Under the pieces are notes generated by a model that was not told the origin of the DNA, searched no databases, and worked only from the letters and a program-made list of their open reading frames with translations. From NCBI RefSeq assembly GCF_000342005.1, contig NZ_AOHO01000074.1, forward strand, positions 248,001-312,000: DNA of 64,000 nt. Reading direction: 5' to 3'. Position numbers and translations under genes: made by a program. Each line of letters opens with the position of its first letter. Within the stretch, counting starts at the first letter, position 1. Source of the stretch: Amycolatopsis decaplanina DSM 44594. Its GTDB lineage: Bacteria > Actinomycetota > Actinomycetes > Mycobacteriales > Pseudonocardiaceae. Below are positions 1 to 8,239 of this stretch, piece after piece.

Positions 1-1
1 G

Positions 2-1180
2 GTCTGGACCGCGACAGTGGTGATGCGACTGGTCGACGAAGGCCTGCTGGACCTGGACTCCCCTGTCGTCGAGGTCCTGCCCGAACTGAAGCTGGCCGAC
101 CCGGTCGTCACCAGGAAGGTGACGATGCGGCACCTTCTCACCCACACCAGTGGCATCGACGGCGATGTCTTCACCGATACCGGCCGAGGCGCAGACTGCC
201 TGGAACGCTACGTCGCCGGCCTCGCCAACGCCGCGCAGAATCACCCGCTCGGCGCGACATTCTCCTACTGCAACTCAGGATTCGGACTGGCCGGCCGGGT
301 GATCGAGAAGCTGACCGGCACGACCTGGGACACCGCCCTGCGCGACAAGCTCTTCACCCCGCTCGGGCTCACCCACACCGGAACCCTCCCGGAGGAGGCC
401 CTGCGATTCCGCGTCGCCATGGGACACCTACCCGACAAGACAGGCACCCCGCGGCCCGCACCGGTATGGGGGCTGCCCCGCTCGGCAGGACCGGCCGGGC
501 TGATCAACTCGACCGCCGCCGACGTGCTGGCCTTCGCCCGGCTCCACCTCACCGGCGGCCTCGCCGCCGACTGCACCCGGCTCCTGTCCGAGGAAGCGAC
601 AGCCGAGATGGCCCGGGAACAAACCACCCTCCCGGACGTCCACGTACTCGGCGATTCCTGGGGACTGGGCTGGATCCGGTTCGCCTGGGACGGGCAACGA
701 CTGCTCGGGCACGACGGCGGCACCATCGGACAGAACTCCTACCTCCGCATCCTGCCCGACCAAGGCCTCGCGGTCGTACTGCTCACCAACGGCGGCAACG
801 TAGGAGACCTTTACGCGGACCTTTACCGGGAGATCTTCGCCGACCTCGTCGATGTCACCCTTCCCGTACAGCCGGCACCCGCCGACGTCCCACCGAACGT
901 CGATACCCGGCACCACCTCGGAACCTACGAACGCTCCGCTACCCGGATCGAGATCTTCGAAAAGGACGAGAACCTGTGCATGCGTCACATCATCACCGGA
1001 CCGATGGCAGACCTGACCCCACAACCGGTCCACGAATACACCTTGGTCCCCATAACCGATTCACTCTTCGTCTTCCGAGCGCCCGCAACTCACCGATGGA
1101 CACCCGTCACGTTCTACGCACTTCCCAGCGGGGAACGATACGTGCACCACGGCGCACGCGCGACACCGAAAACCTCCTGA
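2..1180 (+). CDS. Serine beta-lactamase/PBP-like hydrolase, 5' end missing
   Basis: C-terminal 392 residues of a class C beta-lactamase/D-alanyl-D-alanine carboxypeptidase-type serine hydrolase. The reading frame is open to the window edge. The first visible residues (VWTATVVMRLVDEG) are the helix that normally follows the catalytic SxxK motif, so the nucleophilic Ser and Lys lie just upstream. Visible family motifs are a Y-x-N triad (FSYCNSGFG, about residues 91-99 of the fragment) and HDGG (LGHDGGTIG), which occupies the KTG position. A C-terminal beta domain follows from about residue 290. Substrate is unknown; esterase or peptidase activity is as likely as drug hydrolysis. No partner gene is visible upstream. 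The family call is firm, the role is not. Confidence 0.85.
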   Translation, partial: VWTATVVMRLVDEGLLDLDSPVVEVLPELKLADPVVTRKVTMRHLLTHTSGIDGDVFTDTGRGADCLERYVAGLANAAQNHPLGATFSYCNSGFGLAGRVIEKLTGTTWDTALRDKLFTPLGLTHTGTLPEEALRFRVAMGHLPDKTGTPRPAPVWGLPRSAGPAGLINSTAADVLAFARLHLTGGLAADCTRLLSEEATAEMAREQTTLPDVHVLGDSWGLGWIRFAWDGQRLLGHDGGTIGQNSYLRILPDQGLAVVLLTNGGNVGDLYADLYREIFADLVDVTLPVQPAPADVPPNVDTRHHLGTYERSATRIEIFEKDENLCMRHIITGPMADLTPQPVHEYTLVPITDSLFVFRAPATHRWTPVTFYALPSGERYVHHGARATPKTS

Positions 1181-1276
1181 AAACACCGTCTCCGGACGGA
1201 CGGAACACGACCCCGACGCGGCTTACACCGAGACGGAGAAGCCCGGTCACGGTCAGTGCCGCGCCCCGGCCGGGGG

Positions 1277-1681
1277 GAATCCCAAGAACTGCCAGGGCCG
1301 AGTGAAGACGCAGTTTCTCGTTGAAGAGTGCGGGATATTGGATCTGCGTGTAGGCGAGATCGAGTTGCGCGCGCAGGTCATGATTCTCACGCCGCAGACG
1401 GTCCACCAGCACGCGCAGATCGTCGGGGTCTGACCGGCGAGCGACATTGTCCGATGTGGACGGTGCGGCAGTGAGATCGTCGACGATGCCGGGAAAATGT
1501 CGGCGGACAGTCCGCACGCTCGGGCGAGGCCGAGCACTGTGGTGGCGGAAGCTGTGCGGGATGCGCTGGATGCCCGTGCAGGCGGCGCAGTTCCGACGAG
1601 GGCGCCGAACTCGTCGTCTTCCCGCGCCGCGCGGCTCGCCACGGCGTCGATCAGCGTCTCCCGGAGTTCCTTGCCGAGCGG
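1277..1681 (-). pseudogene. Possible frameshifted helical/coiled-coil gene
   Basis: The 616 bp between the hydrolase and the EspG-like gene has no intact gene I can support. On the minus strand a protein-like stretch begins near 1681 (LGKELRETLIDAVASRAARE). About 1590-1570 the protein-like character moves to another frame (RTVRRHFPGIVDDLTAA, then LRVLVDRLRRENHDLRAQLD) and continues to about 1277. The second part looks like a coiled coil of the kind found in small transposition-associated or regulatory proteins. The frame change suggests a decayed gene, but a sequencing error or chance GC-rich ORF cannot be excluded. Confidence 0.3.
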
Positions 1682-1796
1682 CGGTATCGGGTTCTCTTCG
1701 GCGCTGCGGCAACCATGACCTGACACTGCCATTTCTGGGCGAGTGTCGCGCGAGACGCCAGGCGGTCACGCACATCACAGCCGGTACCGGCCACCA

Positions 1797-2576
1797 CTAA
1801 CCGGCTTTCTTTCCGCCGAGGCTGTTCATGGTGTTGTTGATCGTCTCCACTAAGTGGTGGCCGGTGCCGGGCATCATCACCACGTCACCATTTTCGCCCA
1901 GATATGTCATGATTCGCCCGCCCTGGTCGGCGAGGTCGATCGCGGTGATAGGCGAGCTGCGTTCTCGCTGTCCGTCCGCGCGGTGAGCGGTGTAGATCTG
2001 ATGCACGGCCTTCCGTGGCCGGGCGAGAACGTCCTGGAGGTGGTCGCGGTCTCGTGTGTCCACTGGCTCAGCCAACGGATCGACTCGGTCGTGTTCGGGG
2101 TCATCGTAGAAGGCCTGTGTCATGCGCACTGCCCGCACCGGCGCGCCCGGCACCTCCGGCAGCGTCTGCACAAGTGCGGTGGCATGCCATCGATCCTCAA
2201 TCGGGGCGAGGGCGACCACCTCGTCATCAACGACGACCCGCAACGCATCCCCGCTGCGGGAGGCGATCAGGATCGAGCAGGCGCGCCCGTCAGCGAAGTT
2301 GCAGAACGCGTACCACTCGCGGTCCGCCTGCCCCAGCGCGGTCACGGTGTCGCGCCATAGGGGATTGAGCCGTCCGTTACGCGCGAGCCCCACTGCCGCC
2401 AGGCTCGCGAGTGCCCGGTCCTCCAGTGCGCGACGGGCTTCGCCGGTGCTCCAATAATGCAGGTTCGTGCCGAACGCCGGAGGCAAGCCGTCGCTGACGT
2501 CGATCATGTCCCACGCGGACAGGAACAGCATTTTCGGGACAACGATGGGACGGTCGACGACAGCCACGATAGACAC
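1797..2576 (-). CDS. EspG-like type VII secretion accessory protein
   Basis: 259 residues from a GTG start. The pattern fits the EspG (ESX secretion-associated) family: an N-terminal strand-rich segment (RPIVVPKMLFLSAW), a central WYAFCNF/DGRACSILIASRSGD region, and a C-terminal helix ending near the stop. EspG proteins are cytosolic chaperones that bind the helical tip of PPE-type substrates and hold them for the T7SS ATPase. It is the last gene of a minus-strand run with a WXG/PPE-like protein immediately upstream (58 bp gap), which is the expected client. No EccB/C/D/E or MycP core component is in the window, so the secretion machine must be encoded elsewhere. Family assignment is by pattern and context only. 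Confidence 0.7.
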   Translation of the reverse strand: MSIVAVVDRPIVVPKMLFLSAWDMIDVSDGLPPAFGTNLHYWSTGEARRALEDRALASLAAVGLARNGRLNPLWRDTVTALGQADREWYAFCNFADGRACSILIASRSGDALRVVVDDEVVALAPIEDRWHATALVQTLPEVPGAPVRAVRMTQAFYDDPEHDRVDPLAEPVDTRDRDHLQDVLARPRKAVHQIYTAHRADGQRERSSPITAIDLADQGGRIMTYLGENGDVVMMPGTGHHLVETINNTMNSLGGKKAG

Positions 2577-2634
2577 ACTCCGACATGAACAACCGGACAG
2601 GAAACCCCGCGGTCGGGTGGGGATCGGTGAGGGA

Positions 2635-3969
2635 TTACGCGCCGATCGTCGGCGGCACCGGCGGCAATCCCGTGGTCGGGTCTACGTCGTTGGTGTCCGC
2701 TCTCGGGAACAAGCTCTCGTCCTGCACGTACTTGCGTGTGCGTTCCCTGTCCTCGTCTTTCGCTCCGCGCCCTGCCACCGGAGCCATCCCGGCAGGCCCA
2801 CTGGTCAGGCGGCTACCCGCGCCGCGACCGGTGCCGGCGCCACCGCGTCCTGATTCCTCGGCGAGGCCACGCGCGCCGCTGTGGCGACCGGCGCCCGCCG
2901 CCCCTCCGACGTTGCCCACCTTCCCGGCACCACCAATCCGGCCGGCACTACCGAGACCCCCCGCACCGCCGACCAGGTTCACTCCCCCCGCGGTAGGGCC
3001 ATTGCTCCCGCTGGGACCCGAAACCCCTGGTGCAGCGGCATTCGGTGGCGGCACAGTGGCACGCGGATCGAGGGAGTGGTAACTCGCGGCAGTGATCTCA
3101 TCACCGCCAAGCCGGACCCTGCCGGCGGCAGGCGTATTCGCTGAACCAGGACCGGTCACCGGTGCAGAGTCGATATGCCCACCAGGACCAGCGACCACCT
3201 CAGGCGCAGGCGCACCACCCGCCGTCGGCATGTCCGGATTCCCATTTGAGTGCACCGGATGATCCTCGCCGCTCTCACTACGTGCACCGAAACCCCGCAC
3301 GGGTGTCGAGTCGTCCGAGGAGAATGCTCCAGCGTGTCGATAAGGAAAGATCCCGTAGTCCACACGTAAACTCGAACCTTGCCCGTCCAGCTGGGCCGCG
3401 TAGTCGTCGTAGACGGCGATATTGTGGCGGCCTGCCTTGTTGTAGGCGTCGATCGCGGCTTCGGTATCGGTTGTCCACGGTGTCACCACATCGTAGAACC
3501 CTTTGTCCGGCGGTGCGCCCATCGGCTCGAAAGAGTGCTTCGCCCGCACGAAACTACCCGCCGAGTCGGACACGTTGCCGCTGTTGTCGGTGAACACCTC
3601 CCGCGCGGAATCCATCACCTCTGTGAACTGCCGAGTGTTACCACGGGCGGCTTCGGCGGCACGACCCGTCCACGCCGGTTCCAGATTGTTCAGCATCGAC
3701 ACGAGATTGTTCGAGATCTCCGCGTGCCGATCGGCGACAGCCCGCGCCGTGGTGGCGTTGGCGTTCCAACTGTCGGGCGACCCTTGAGCCATCTGCTGCA
3801 CAACCTCAGGTATCGGCATCAGCTGCGCCTGAGTGCCCACGTTCCCGCTGAGCACATCCCGCGCCCACTCGACGCCGTCCCGGACAGTGTCCACGATCGC
3901 GGTGCCGGCCTCGTTCGCCTCATGCAGTAACGCCTTCGCGGCGGTCCCGAGCTGGTCAAACGGAAACAT
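2635..3969 (-). CDS. WXG/PPE-like T7SS substrate with Gly/Pro-rich tail
   Basis: 444 residues. The N-terminal ~200 residues are helical and contain a W-x-G turn (LEPAWTGRAAEAARG, about residue 100), typical of WXG100/PPE-type T7SS substrates. The segment from about 215 to 420 is low-complexity and rich in Gly, Ala and Pro (for example VGGAGGLGSAGRIGGAG), ending with a charged, conserved-looking tail (RERTRKYVQDESLFPRADTN). This architecture (helical hairpin domain, disordered linker, short C-terminal motif) is common for long ESX-exported proteins in Pseudonocardiaceae. It lies 2 bp downstream of the DUF3558 lipoprotein gene and upstream of the EspG-like gene, so one operon is likely. The tail function is unknown. 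Confidence 0.65.
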   Translation of the reverse strand: MFPFDQLGTAAKALLHEANEAGTAIVDTVRDGVEWARDVLSGNVGTQAQLMPIPEVVQQMAQGSPDSWNANATTARAVADRHAEISNNLVSMLNNLEPAWTGRAAEAARGNTRQFTEVMDSAREVFTDNSGNVSDSAGSFVRAKHSFEPMGAPPDKGFYDVVTPWTTDTEAAIDAYNKAGRHNIAVYDDYAAQLDGQGSSLRVDYGIFPYRHAGAFSSDDSTPVRGFGARSESGEDHPVHSNGNPDMPTAGGAPAPEVVAGPGGHIDSAPVTGPGSANTPAAGRVRLGGDEITAASYHSLDPRATVPPPNAAAPGVSGPSGSNGPTAGGVNLVGGAGGLGSAGRIGGAGKVGNVGGAAGAGRHSGARGLAEESGRGGAGTGRGAGSRLTSGPAGMAPVAGRGAKDEDRERTRKYVQDESLFPRADTNDVDPTTGLPPVPPTIGA

Positions 3970-3971
3970 CG

Positions 3972-4622
3972 CTACGCCGCCTTCGCCTTCAACGTGGTCA
4001 CCACGGCCTCCGCCGCCTTCCCCGCGGCATCACACGGATCAACAACGCCTCGCTTTGCCTGGCCGACAACAGCCGAGACGTCGAACGCGAGATCGTCGGC
4101 GAGTCCGACGGAAACCTGGCAGAAATCGGCCGGCGGTTCCTGACCTGGATTCCCGGCATGCCCTACACCGGGAAAACCCTCAACGCTGGCCAGCGGCTTC
4201 CACACACCCGACTTCGGCCGAGTGTTCTGGTACACCTTGCTCAACCCCTGACCGGTGGTGGTGTCATAGGTGATCAAGATCCGGGATCCACTCTCCGGAT
4301 TCGACCACGAACACGCCCGGCCGACCCCCGGAGTGGTGTCGTTGAACACGTCCAACGGTGCGCCCAGAAGAAAACCCGTTTGCGCCGCTGTGAGAGCCTC
4401 CTTGCAGGGATCGCCAGCAAGCACCGACGCCGGCAAGGGATTGGTCACTTTCGGCGCTCCCGCGTACGGCAAACCCGATGGCGAGGACGATGGCGCCGCA
4501 CCCGTGGACGCAATCGATGTGGGCGACGCCGTGCCATCGGACGCCTTTCCCGTGCACGCGGCCACCACGCCCGCGACAACTGCGACCGTCGCGACGGTCA
4601 CGAGCACATCCCGGCGCATCAA
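3972..4622 (-). CDS. DUF3558-family lipoprotein
   Basis: 216 residues with a clear lipoprotein signal: MMRRD, a hydrophobic stretch, then lipobox VVAAC with Cys at about residue 23. A Ser/Thr/Pro-rich linker follows, then a DUF3558-like domain with paired cysteines (DPCKEAL, GRACSWSN, DFCQVSV, DPCDAAG). The protein should be tethered to the outer face of the membrane. DUF3558 proteins are abundant next to ESX-linked genes in Amycolatopsis and relatives, but their biochemical role is not established. The start codon overlaps the stop of the upstream helical protein by 4 bp (ATGA), so translational coupling is likely. Confidence 0.8.
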   Translation of the reverse strand: MMRRDVLVTVATVAVVAGVVAACTGKASDGTASPTSIASTGAAPSSSPSGLPYAGAPKVTNPLPASVLAGDPCKEALTAAQTGFLLGAPLDVFNDTTPGVGRACSWSNPESGSRILITYDTTTGQGLSKVYQNTRPKSGVWKPLASVEGFPGVGHAGNPGQEPPADFCQVSVGLADDLAFDVSAVVGQAKRGVVDPCDAAGKAAEAVVTTLKAKAA

Positions 4623-5110
4623 AAGTACCCCGTCGTACCCGACTGAGACGTCGGAGTGAGCGACTGGCCGCCGACCCTCCGTATCTCGTCCTCGGCGGTA
4701 GCCTCACGCCCGTTAATTTTGGCGAAAGCCTCTTTGATCTTCGCTTTCAGCTGTTCAAGATACGCAATCTCTTTATCGATCTGCGCCAACCCGTGCTCAA
4801 AAGCGCCATTCGCACCGTTCACCAACCGAGCGTTGTACGTTCTGCTCGCGGGATCCGATGCCGGTGGTTGCACACTCTTGAGTGTTTCCGCATGATGCTT
4901 GAGCGCGTACAACCTGTCCAACTCATGGGCAGCCTGCTTGAGCATGTCTCGAGCCTCAACCGGATCCAGCGTGTAGCCGCCCGCCGCCGCGCCCGCAGCG
5001 AGTGAGGCCGCCCCATGGTCGACGGTTCTCTCATAATCACGCCCCTGCTCCACGATGGCGACATCCACACCCGCCAACCACGGATCGACCTGTCTTTCTG
5101 GCTGTGTCAT
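4619..5110 (-). CDS. Hypothetical helical protein of T7SS accessory operon
   Basis: 163 residues, mostly predicted helix, with an Ala/Gly-rich central turn (AASLAAGAAAGGYTLDP) and a long amphipathic helix (IDKEIAYLEQLKAKIKEAF). It has no signal peptide and no W-x-G motif that I can see, so it does not fit the WXG100 family cleanly. It is the first gene of the minus-strand operon that continues with a DUF3558 lipoprotein, a PPE-like protein and an EspG-like chaperone. By position it may be a small secreted partner or an adaptor. I do not recognise a named family; coding status is supported by operon structure and an ATGA overlap with the next gene. Confidence 0.6.
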   Translation of the reverse strand: MTQPERQVDPWLAGVDVAIVEQGRDYERTVDHGAASLAAGAAAGGYTLDPVEARDMLKQAAHELDRLYALKHHAETLKSVQPPASDPASRTYNARLVNGANGAFEHGLAQIDKEIAYLEQLKAKIKEAFAKINGREATAEDEIRRVGGQSLTPTSQSGTTGYF

Positions 5111-5433
5111 GGCTGCTCGTGTCCCCTCGCGCCCGCCCTCAACACCAGTTCGATCAGCGCGACCGATCAGCCCGTGATCGGCTCAACAGATCAGCCGCAC
5201 CGATCACCGTAGCCGACAGATCACCCCGCGTGGACCGCTGCAGATAAATAGTTCACCGAAACTGACCAATAGATCACGACGACGACCACCCCCGCAACTA
5301 TTGAGGGTTAAGGCAAACGTGGCGTGGTGTCGGGGCGTGTCACGAAAGCCACCTTCGCGACGTTGGATGTCCCGAAGGTGGCTTTCGCGACGTGGGCGGT
5401 GGCGGGGCGCATGGCCGGCCCAGGTGGTCGGCC

Positions 5434-5490
5434 AGTACGTGATGGCCCCCTTCATTGCGCCTAGCGCAATGAAGGGGGCCATCACGTACT
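5434..5490. repeat. Perfect 27 bp palindrome, 3-base loop
   Basis: Arms 5434-5460 and 5464-5490 are exact reverse complements around CTA. The arm ends in AGTACGTGATGG and centres on CCCTTCATTGCGC. There is no following T-run, so it is not a canonical intrinsic terminator. It could extrude as a cruciform or act as a strong RNA hairpin. Confidence 0.9.
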
Positions 5491-5522
5491 TCAGGCGACC
5501 TGAGCGGCGGACCGTGGTGGGG

Positions 5523-5568
5523 CTCGTGAGTGGTAAGGACGGTTCTAACCGTCCTTACCACTCACGAG
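5523..5568. repeat. TGAGTGGTAAGGACGGTT-family palindrome, copy 1
   Basis: Arms 5523-5544 and 5547-5568 are exact reverse complements with a 2-base centre (CT). The same core with centre AG occurs at 8217-8260 and 23349-23404. Read on the minus strand, the arm contributes the stop codon of a short YrhK-like frame (5555-5701). Confidence 0.9.
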
Positions 5569-5701
5569 GCCCGCCACCACGACACGCCGCGTTTGCCCTA
5601 CTCCTCAATAACTGCTGGTCGACGAAGAAGATGATGTTGCCGATCACCCCGATGGCGAGGTGGACGGCCGGGAACTCGCGGATGAAGACTTTCACGTTCA
5701 C
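5555..5701 (-). pseudogene. Possible 3'-truncated small membrane protein (YrhK-like)
   Basis: A 48-codon minus-strand frame from GTG at 5701 reads VNVKVFIREFPAVHLAIG followed by a hydrophobic segment GVIGNIIFFVDQQLL. The REFPAVHLAIGxIGNIxFF pattern resembles the start of small YrhK-type membrane proteins, which are normally longer. Here the frame leaves the similarity after about 32 residues and runs into the outer repeat and the third palindrome, which supplies the TAA stop (5555-5557). I read this as a gene whose 3' part was replaced by the repeat array. The family match is from memory and weak, and no strong ribosome binding site is seen. Confidence 0.3.
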
Positions 5702-5835
5702 TCCGGAGGACTACCCGCCGCGAAAGCGGACAACCACTCGATCAGCCGGAACAAGCGTTTGACACAGCAACGAACGGTTCGCGCACCGTGGCGGGGGTAT
5801 CCGCAACAAAGCCGCGAGTGGGAAGGGGGCACGAG

Positions 5836-6705
5836 ATGTGTCGTCTGTTCGGTTTGTCCGCCGCACCACACCGGGTGCACGCCACGTTCTGGCTGCTCGA
5901 AGCACCGGACAGCCTCGCCGCGCAAAGCCGGCGCGAACCCGACGGAACCGGCCTGGGCATCTTCGACGGAGACGGCGAACCGCATGTGTGGAAGCAGCCG
6001 CTGGCGGCGTACGAAGACAAAAAGTTCGCTTATGAAGCCAAACAGTGCGAATCGGCGACGTTCCTCGCGCACATCCGCTACGCCTCCACCGGCGGCCTCG
6101 AACCGGCCAACACCCATCCCTTCCGGCAGCACGACCGCCTCTTCGCCCACAACGGCATCATCGGCGACCTTCCCGCGCTGGAACGACGGCTCGGCGACTA
6201 CCGGCACCTCGTCGACGGCGACACCGACTCCGAACGGTTCTTCGCCCTCGTCACGAAGGAGACCGACGCCCACCACGGCGACGTCGGCGCCGGCATCATC
6301 GCCGCCGCCCGGTGGGCAGCCGAGCACCTGCCGGTCTACGCGATCAACCTCATCCTGAACACCCCGACCGAGCTGTGGGCGCTGCGCTACCCCGACACCC
6401 ACGACCTGTACGTGCTGCAACGTTCTCCCGGCGGCACGCACGGCAATCGCCACCTGGAACACGCCAGCGCCGCCGGCCGCATCCGCGCCCGCTCCGGCCC
6501 CTTGGCCCACCACCGCGCCGTCGTCGTCGCCAGCGAACGCATGGACGAAGACCCCGGCTGGCACAACCTCAAAGCCGGCCAGCTGCTGCATGCCGGCCCC
6601 GACCAGGTCGTCACCCGTCGCACCATCCTCGACCACCCGCCGAAGCACCCGCTCACCCTCGACGACCTCGGCGCCCACGCGGCCGCGTCTCAACAAGGCC
6701 AGTAA
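5836..6705 (+). CDS. Class II glutamine amidotransferase
   Basis: 289 residues. The ATG at 5836 is chosen because MCRLFGLS places the catalytic Cys at position 2, exposed after Met removal as in N-terminal nucleophile amidotransferases, and a GGAAGGGGG ribosome site lies 6-14 bases upstream. Other glutaminase-fold motifs follow in order: HIRYASTGG (about residue 79), HPF, and FAHNGIIGDL (about 104-113). The family (YafJ/EgtC-like) hydrolyses glutamine or a gamma-glutamyl amide to release ammonia or an amine. It sits 15 bp upstream of a glutamate decarboxylase gene, so its glutamate product could feed that enzyme. No synthetase domain is fused. The actual substrate is unknown. Confidence 0.85.
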   Translation: MCRLFGLSAAPHRVHATFWLLEAPDSLAAQSRREPDGTGLGIFDGDGEPHVWKQPLAAYEDKKFAYEAKQCESATFLAHIRYASTGGLEPANTHPFRQHDRLFAHNGIIGDLPALERRLGDYRHLVDGDTDSERFFALVTKETDAHHGDVGAGIIAAARWAAEHLPVYAINLILNTPTELWALRYPDTHDLYVLQRSPGGTHGNRHLEHASAAGRIRARSGPLAHHRAVVVASERMDEDPGWHNLKAGQLLHAGPDQVVTRRTILDHPPKHPLTLDDLGAHAAASQQGQ

Positions 6706-6720
6706 CCCCCGGAGGACCCC

Positions 6721-8193
6721 ATGCCGCTCAGCCACCCGTCCCATCCCCAAGACCAGCGCCGCGCCGACGTCGCGGTCAACCCCGTCTTCACCCGCGAGCC
6801 CGTCGCCGTCCCCCGCGACCGCCTCCCCGACGGAGAACTCGACAACGACACCGCCTACCAGGTCGTGCACGACGAGCTGATGCTCGACGGCAACGCCCGG
6901 CTCAACCTCGCCACCTTCGTCACCACCTGGATGGAGCCCAAGGCCCGCGACCTCATGGCCGAGTGCTTCGACAAGAACATGATCGACAAGGACGAGTACC
7001 CTCGCACCGCCGACCTCGAACAGCGCTGCGTCCACATGCTCGCCGATCTCTGGCACGCCGAAGACCCCGGCAACGCCACCGGCTGCTCCACCACCGGCTC
7101 GAGTGAAGCCTGCATGCTCGCCGGCCTCGCCCTCAAACGCCGCTGGCAGCACCGCCGCCGCGCCGCCGGCCTGCCCACCGACCGGCCGAACATCGTCATG
7201 GGCATCAACGTCCAGGTCTGCTGGGAGAAGTTCGCCAACTACTGGGACGTCGAAGCCCGCCTCGTCCCCATGGAGGGCGACCGGTTCCACCTCACCGCCG
7301 AGGAAGCCGCCCGGCACTGCGACGAGAACACCATCTGCGTCGTCGCCATCCTGGGCTCCACCTTCGACGGCAGCTACGAACCCGTCGCCGACATCTGCGC
7401 CGCCCTCGACCGGCTCCACGACGAACACGGCTGGGACATCCCTGTCCACGTCGACGGCGCCTCCGGTGCGATGATCGCCCCCTTCTGCGACCCCGACCTC
7501 GAATGGGACTTCCGGCTCCCCCGGGTCGCCTCGATCAACACCTCCGGCCACAAGTACGGCCTCGTCTACCCCGGCGTCGGCTGGGTCGTCTGGCGCGACG
7601 CCGCCGCCCTGCCCGACGACCTGGTCTTCCGCGTCAACTACCTCGGCGGCGAAATGCCCACGTTCGCCCTCAACTTCTCCCGCCCGGGCGCCCAGGTCGT
7701 CGCCCAGTACTACAACTTCCTGCGCCTGGGCCGCGACGGCTACCGCCGCATCCAGCATTACTGCCGCGACGTCGCCACCGACCTCGCCCGCCGCATCGAC
7801 GACCTCGGCGCCTTCCGGCTGATCACCGACGGCAGCCGGCTGCCGGTCTTCGCCTTCACCCTCGCCGACGACGAAACCGGCTACTCCGTCTTCGACGTCT
7901 CGGCCGCGCTACGCGAACAAGGCTGGCTCGTGCCCGCCTACACCTTCCCGAAGCATCGCGAAGACCTCGCGGTCCTGCGGATCGTCGTCCGCAACGGCTT
8001 CAGCCACGACCTCGCCGACCTCCTCATCGACGCCCTCAAGCGGGCTCTCCCCCGCCTGCGCGGCCAGGACAAGCCCCAGCACGGCCGCGAGTCGGCAAGC
8101 TTCTCCCATGGCGCCGAACACCGCCCGCACAGCCGACGAACCAGCGCGGTCCCGTGCGCAGCAAGCAAATCCGGCAACGAAGTAGGAGAGTGA
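6721..8193 (+). CDS. gadB: Glutamate decarboxylase (PLP, group II)
   Basis: 490 residues from ATG with GGAGG 6 bases upstream. It is a pyridoxal-phosphate group II decarboxylase of the bacterial GadA/GadB type, which converts L-glutamate to GABA and CO2 with proton consumption. Visible motifs are GCSTTGSSEACMLAGLA (cofactor phosphate loop), HVDGASGAMIAPF (Asp binding the pyridine N), and the PLP-lysine motif INTSGHKYGLVYPG with Lys278. The GadB core ends near residue 455. The last ~30 residues (HSRRTSAVPCAASK) are basic and not conserved-looking. It forms a two-gene unit with the amidotransferase. A third reading frame with a good ribosome site starts 4 bp after the stop but is ended by a palindrome after 13 codons. 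Confidence 0.93.
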   Translation: MPLSHPSHPQDQRRADVAVNPVFTREPVAVPRDRLPDGELDNDTAYQVVHDELMLDGNARLNLATFVTTWMEPKARDLMAECFDKNMIDKDEYPRTADLEQRCVHMLADLWHAEDPGNATGCSTTGSSEACMLAGLALKRRWQHRRRAAGLPTDRPNIVMGINVQVCWEKFANYWDVEARLVPMEGDRFHLTAEEAARHCDENTICVVAILGSTFDGSYEPVADICAALDRLHDEHGWDIPVHVDGASGAMIAPFCDPDLEWDFRLPRVASINTSGHKYGLVYPGVGWVVWRDAAALPDDLVFRVNYLGGEMPTFALNFSRPGAQVVAQYYNFLRLGRDGYRRIQHYCRDVATDLARRIDDLGAFRLITDGSRLPVFAFTLADDETGYSVFDVSAALREQGWLVPAYTFPKHREDLAVLRIVVRNGFSHDLADLLIDALKRALPRLRGQDKPQHGRESASFSHGAEHRPHSRRTSAVPCAASKSGNEVGE

Positions 8194-8197
8194 ATCG

Positions 8198-8239
8198 ATG
8201 AACCGCCTCGCCGGGTTCGTGAGTGGTAAGGACGGTTAG
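8198..8239 (+). pseudogene. 13-codon start of a gene cut off by a palindrome
   Basis: Downstream of the decarboxylase stop, an AGGAGAG ribosome site (8184-8190) precedes ATG at 8198. The frame reads MNRLAGF and then enters the palindrome, giving VSGKDG and a TAG stop at 8237-8239. A well-placed ribosome site in front of so short a frame suggests a third operon gene was truncated by arrival of the repeat, or that its remainder was deleted. In other bacteria the gene after gadB is often a glutamate/GABA antiporter; that identity is conjecture here. Confidence 0.35.

Larger units (their letters stand above)
5294..5613. repeat. Compound palindrome array (three hairpins in an outer inverted repeat)
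   Basis: The 725 bp between the T7SS operon and the amidotransferase gene are dominated by nested inverted repeats. Outer arms of about 40 bp (5294-5335 and 5572-5613) match imperfectly; the shared core reads GGCAAACGYGGCGTG. Inside are three hairpins: 5340-5357 with 5373-5390 (16 of 18 positions, GAAAGCCACCTTCG arm); 5434-5460 with 5464-5490 (perfect 27 bp stem, 3-base loop, core ATGGCCCCCTTCATTGCG); and 5523-5544 with 5547-5568 (perfect 22 bp stem). The third belongs to a family seen again at 8217 and 23349, and the first resembles 58284-58334. The unit is non-coding apart from a possible small gene running into it. Confidence 0.85.

Noticed and set aside
5434-5568. Canonical rho-independent terminators
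   Set aside because: The hairpins are strong but lack T-runs on either side, so they are reported as repeats with only possible terminator function.
5698-7758. 686-residue minus-strand ORF
   Set aside because: It runs antisense through the amidotransferase and decarboxylase genes; composition (Val/Gly/Ala/Asp rich) is the mirror of high-GC coding sequence and it has no domain motif.
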